Of a stretch of 64,000 nucleotides of DNA, positions 61,093-64,000 are shown piece after piece. Location: assembly GCA_014529385.2 (NCBI GenBank), contig CM043969.1:14129446-14193445 (forward strand), written 5' to 3'. The notes under the pieces are model-generated. The model saw nothing but the letters and a program-made list of their open reading frames with translations. It was not told the origin of the DNA and did not search any database. The first letter of the stretch is position 1. Every line of letters starts with the position of its first letter. This stretch comes from Adiantum capillus-veneris (taxonomy: Eukaryota > Streptophyta > Polypodiopsida > Polypodiales > Pteridaceae). The position numbers were made by a program, and so were the translations under genes.

Positions 61093-62726
61093 GCATTTTT
61101 GGCTAGTCGTGGGATAATAGGTCGCTTACAGAGATGTCATGATGTATGGTCAAGAATCAAGCTTTGCCACATTTTTTTTGGCTTGAGGCCATCATGTGTG
61201 CTACTTATGTACTCAACATATGTCCAAAAAAATTTCAGTCTATGACTCCTTATGAGACATGGCATGATAAGAAGCCATCTATTGATCACATGCATGTTTT
61301 TGGTTGTTTAGCTTATGCTTTGCTGCAACAAACACAATGCGGAAAATTGGATGATAAGGCTGTTAAACGCATTCTTGTTGGTTACAGTACTGAAAGCAAA
61401 GGTTACGTGTTGTACCATCCGTAAACTAAATGTATCTTGGTTTCATGAGATGTTGTGTTTATGGGGGGAAAAAATTGTCCTTTGTTGTCATGTACTAGAG
61501 ATAGTAATGTAAGATCACAAGACATTTATGACAGCTTGTTGCCTTTTTTTTATGGTGCAAACTTGAATGTGAATTCCAATGAGGCAAATGTAAAACCTAT
61601 GGGGGGTTTTAAAAATGCTATGGATCAGCCTATTTCTGATGCAGATGTACATGATGTACTTGATGAGGGAAGGACTGAGAATGAACAAGCTAGAGGAATG
61701 CCCAAATGGCTGTTGCATACTTCGTGTGATAGTAAATTGGATAAAGCTATGTCTTGTCGTACTTGTTCAGGTTCTCACCATGCATCTTATGTGACATTGT
61801 TATGCTTTGGCTATTTCTAGTTTATGTGATGTGGACGAACCTCTGTCTTTTGCCAAACGGATCGCCATTGTGTTGTTTCTAGGGACACGAGGCAATTTTA
61901 GCACTTGAAAATCGCTCGCAAACATATAGACAACACCATGGCGAGCCGTTTGGCAATACGGCATGCCATAAAGCTTGCTCATAATGCATAAATATCTGAA
62001 TTTTGAAAATTGGATGGCTGCCATAAATTCAAAATATGATGCACTTATAGAAAATGACACATGGAATTTATGTGATTTGCCTCCTGGAAAGAAATTCCAT
62101 TGGTACAAAGTGGGTTTACAAGTTGAAACGTAAGCTAGATGATGGCTATAAGGCTCAACTTATTGCAAAAGGTTATGTAGAGAAAAAAGGCATAGATTAC
62201 GAAGAGACTTTTGCTTCCACTTGTCGTTTGACTACTGTTTGTTTTCTATGTGCATTAACATATCATTTTGGATGGGACGTACATCAATCAAACATTGTTA
62301 TTGCTTTCTTGAATGGTGATATATCTGAGGAAGTTTATGTAACACAGTCTTGTGGTATTGTCATAAAATGACAAGAAGATAAAGTGTGCAAATGTAAGAA
62401 ATCTTTGTATGGGTTGAAGCCGTCTCCTCGTGCTTGGTATGAGAAAGCTGACACTCATTTGGTTAAACGAGGCTTTTGTAAAGAGTCCAACAAAAATTAC
62501 TTTGTATATAATGCGTGAGGGTAATGTATTTCTCATTGTTGTTCTATATGTGGATGATTTGTTGACTACTGGCTCGAATGAGACACATATTGCTGAATTT
62601 AAGGTTAATTTGAATGCTACTTTCAAGATGAAAGATTTGGGGTTGTTGAATCATTACTTGGGTTGTTGCATCATTACTTGGGTTGAGCATTGTTGGCCGT
62701 CGATGTTGATTGATATATTGGCTTGA
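61093..62726 (+). pseudogene. Ty1-copia remnant, right part: integrase end and reverse transcriptase
   Basis: Continues the integrase from 41440. After the target duplication GCATTTT the first codons (LASRGIIG) are degenerate; then LPHFFWLEAIMCATYVLN, HVFGCLAYALL and VKRILVGYSTESKGYV show the integrase C-terminal part. A variable linker follows. Reverse transcriptase: WMAAINSKYDALIENDTW, IGTKWVYKLKRKLDDGYK, VEKKGIDYEETFAST, FLNGDISEEVYV, KSLYGLKPSPRAWYEKA, the catalytic LYVDDLLTT, and MKDLGLLNHYLG. Several stops and shifts, and a 107-bp foldback inserted at 61850. RNase H is missing. Confidence 0.85.
61850..61956. mobile_element. 107-bp foldback (MITE-like) element
   Basis: The first 27 bases (TTGCCAAACGGATCGCCATT then GTGTTGT) are repeated inverted at the end (61930-61956) with about two mismatches, leaving a 53-base loop. 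It interrupts the copia sequence between the linker (DEPLSFA) and the reverse transcriptase. No clear target duplication is seen. It could be a miniature inverted-repeat transposon or a small-RNA-type hairpin. Confidence 0.6.
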
Positions 62727-63239
62727 CCTAAGCTAACCATTTATCCTTTGTTGTTGCTCAGAGCTTGTTCTTTGTTGGCCTCAATATTTCATCTGACAGC
62801 TTTAGGTATGTCAAATACTTCATGGCATCAACTTGCGCTCCAGTATCCCACAAGTGCTTGTTTTGTCGATCCATCTACCAACTAGATATGGATACGTACA
62901 TTCATACCTCCAAGCCAGGCTTTGTCTAAATTGCTTTGATAGGAGGAGATCGGATTTCCAGTTGTCAAATTTGGGTTGTGTTTTGTCGCTCTTTGCACTT
63001 TAAAATTCGTTTTTTGCATTCACAAATTGAAAGCACTCTAAGCCACACATTCTAGCTCTTTCAATATGTACAAAAAACCTTGGTGGCTATGAGTGCACAG
63101 CCCCTCTATTAGTCAAAATATGAAGTTGACAAAATTTTATTGCGTGTTTGGCAAAAATTGATTTGCTTGCAAAATCCACAAATCAAGTGTAAATTCAATT
63201 TTGAAAAGACCACCAGGCTCCTTGTGAGTAACTCTAGCT
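62727..63239. other. Non-coding stretch after the copia remnant
   Basis: No gene, LTR or motif recognised. Confidence 0.4.
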
Positions 63240-64000
63240 ATGATACAAGTCTGGTCTCAATCTGTGACAAAGTAACATGGATCACGATCCATGTACCTTT
63301 CTATCAGAATGTGATGAAACTTGGTACACAACTTTTCCTTGGTCTACTGATCTGGGCTATGTGCTTCTTGTGTGATTTGGATCAATTTAGGTAATCCAAA
63401 AGTCAAACCTTAGGTCTGCTTGGTGGTTTTTTGGTCTTGAAGTGTTTTTGCCCCCCTTCTGATGCACTTTCTGAACTTTTTTGGCCTCCTTGCTTTTGGA
63501 AGTTTTGTTAATGTTCTCTGTTATAGGCTGGTATGGTCTTTGTCCAAAAAATAACAAAAGGTACATGGATCACAATCCAGCTTCCGTCAGGTTTGGACTC
63601 TAAATTTGGAATGCTAGTTAATTATACTGTCAATAATCTACTCCTAAAACTTTTTTGGATTTGGACAACTTTTCTCTGTCAAAAGAAAAAATTTGTGTCT
63701 CCTTTGCAAATTTTGGCTATTTTTTTATATTTGTTATTTTGACCAACTTTTTTTTCACTTTTTGCTAATGTTCCTTTTGGGAGAGTTGTTCGAAATGGTA
63801 TCAACTACCTACTACTCAAATCTCAGTCTCAAATGATGAAAAGGTATATGGATCGTGATCCATGTTTGACAACATTTTGGCATAAAATTTGGTCAGTTGG
63901 TTCTCCATGCCTTGTAGACTTCAATTCCCAACCGTTTCTGAATTTGGATCTCTAAAAGTTGAAAAACCCCAAATTTTGGTCAATTCTTAAAGCTTTTGCT
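63240..64000. repeat. Diverged tandem repeat, period about 285 bp, running out of the window
   Basis: The near-palindrome CATGGATCACGATCCATG at 63276-63293 recurs as CATGGATCACAATCC at 63564 and TATGGATCGTGATCCATG at 63847, spacings 288 and 283. Other parts between them also correspond loosely (GTTAATGTTCTCTG at about 63507 and GCTAATGTTCC at about 63764). Rather diverged; non-coding. Confidence 0.55.

Overview
The window reads as nuclear DNA of a land plant with a repeat-rich genome. The reasons are the mix of elements: a CACTA (En/Spm) transposon with separate TNPA-like and TNPD-like genes, Ty1-copia and Ty3-gypsy retrotransposons, a primer-binding site matching plant tRNA-Asp, and very long (CT)n and (GT)n tracts. 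The L1-type LINE carries a coiled-coil plus RNA-binding ORF1, which together with the microsatellites would fit a seedless plant (fern or lycophyte), but the species cannot be named from this sequence. I see no ordinary single-copy host gene, no tRNA or rRNA gene and no CRISPR array. Nearly everything is transposable element, often nested.

Region by region. 1-14947: a directly repeated segment (copy 1 at 1-1394 plus 9157-9220; copy 2 at 13493-14947). Copy 1 is split by a complete 7762-bp CACTA element (1395-9156), and copy 2 preserves the empty target site. Between the copies lie a LINE truncated at its 3' side (9221 to about 11960, minus strand), microsatellites and older diverged repeats. 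14948-20530: two convergent, decayed genes, an unrecognised acidic protein on the plus strand and a spliced multi-exon transposase-like gene on the minus strand. 20529-29350: a decayed Ty3-gypsy element, split inside gag by a 3.66-kb AT-rich insertion holding a 152-bp tandem array. 29720-36690: two further gypsy remnants separated by sequence without genes. 38740-39860: a decayed CACTA transposase fragment.

41002-62726: a four-level nest. An old copia pol fragment (41002-41440, resuming at 61093) is split by a 19.65-kb LTR retrotransposon on the minus strand (41441-61092). That element has recognisable LTRs, primer-binding site and polypurine tract, but inside it carries two tandem copies of a gag/protease-like coding unit and no reverse transcriptase that I can find. 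One unit is in turn split by a nearly complete Ty1-copia element (50573-55489) with 5-bp target duplications. A 107-bp foldback sits in the outer copia fragment. The last kilobase is a diverged repeat of about 285 bp.

How the parts act together: the CACTA genes should supply a DDE-type transposase (TNPD) and a DNA-binding partner (TNPA) acting on the subterminal GCGTCGCT arrays, although TNPA has an in-frame stop near its N-terminus. The 19.65-kb element has the signals for reverse transcription but would need enzymes from another element. The two strongest candidates for something undescribed are this element, with its repeated Y-x-D-x-x-G-x-x-Y motifs, and the multi-exon transposase-like gene at 17633-20275.
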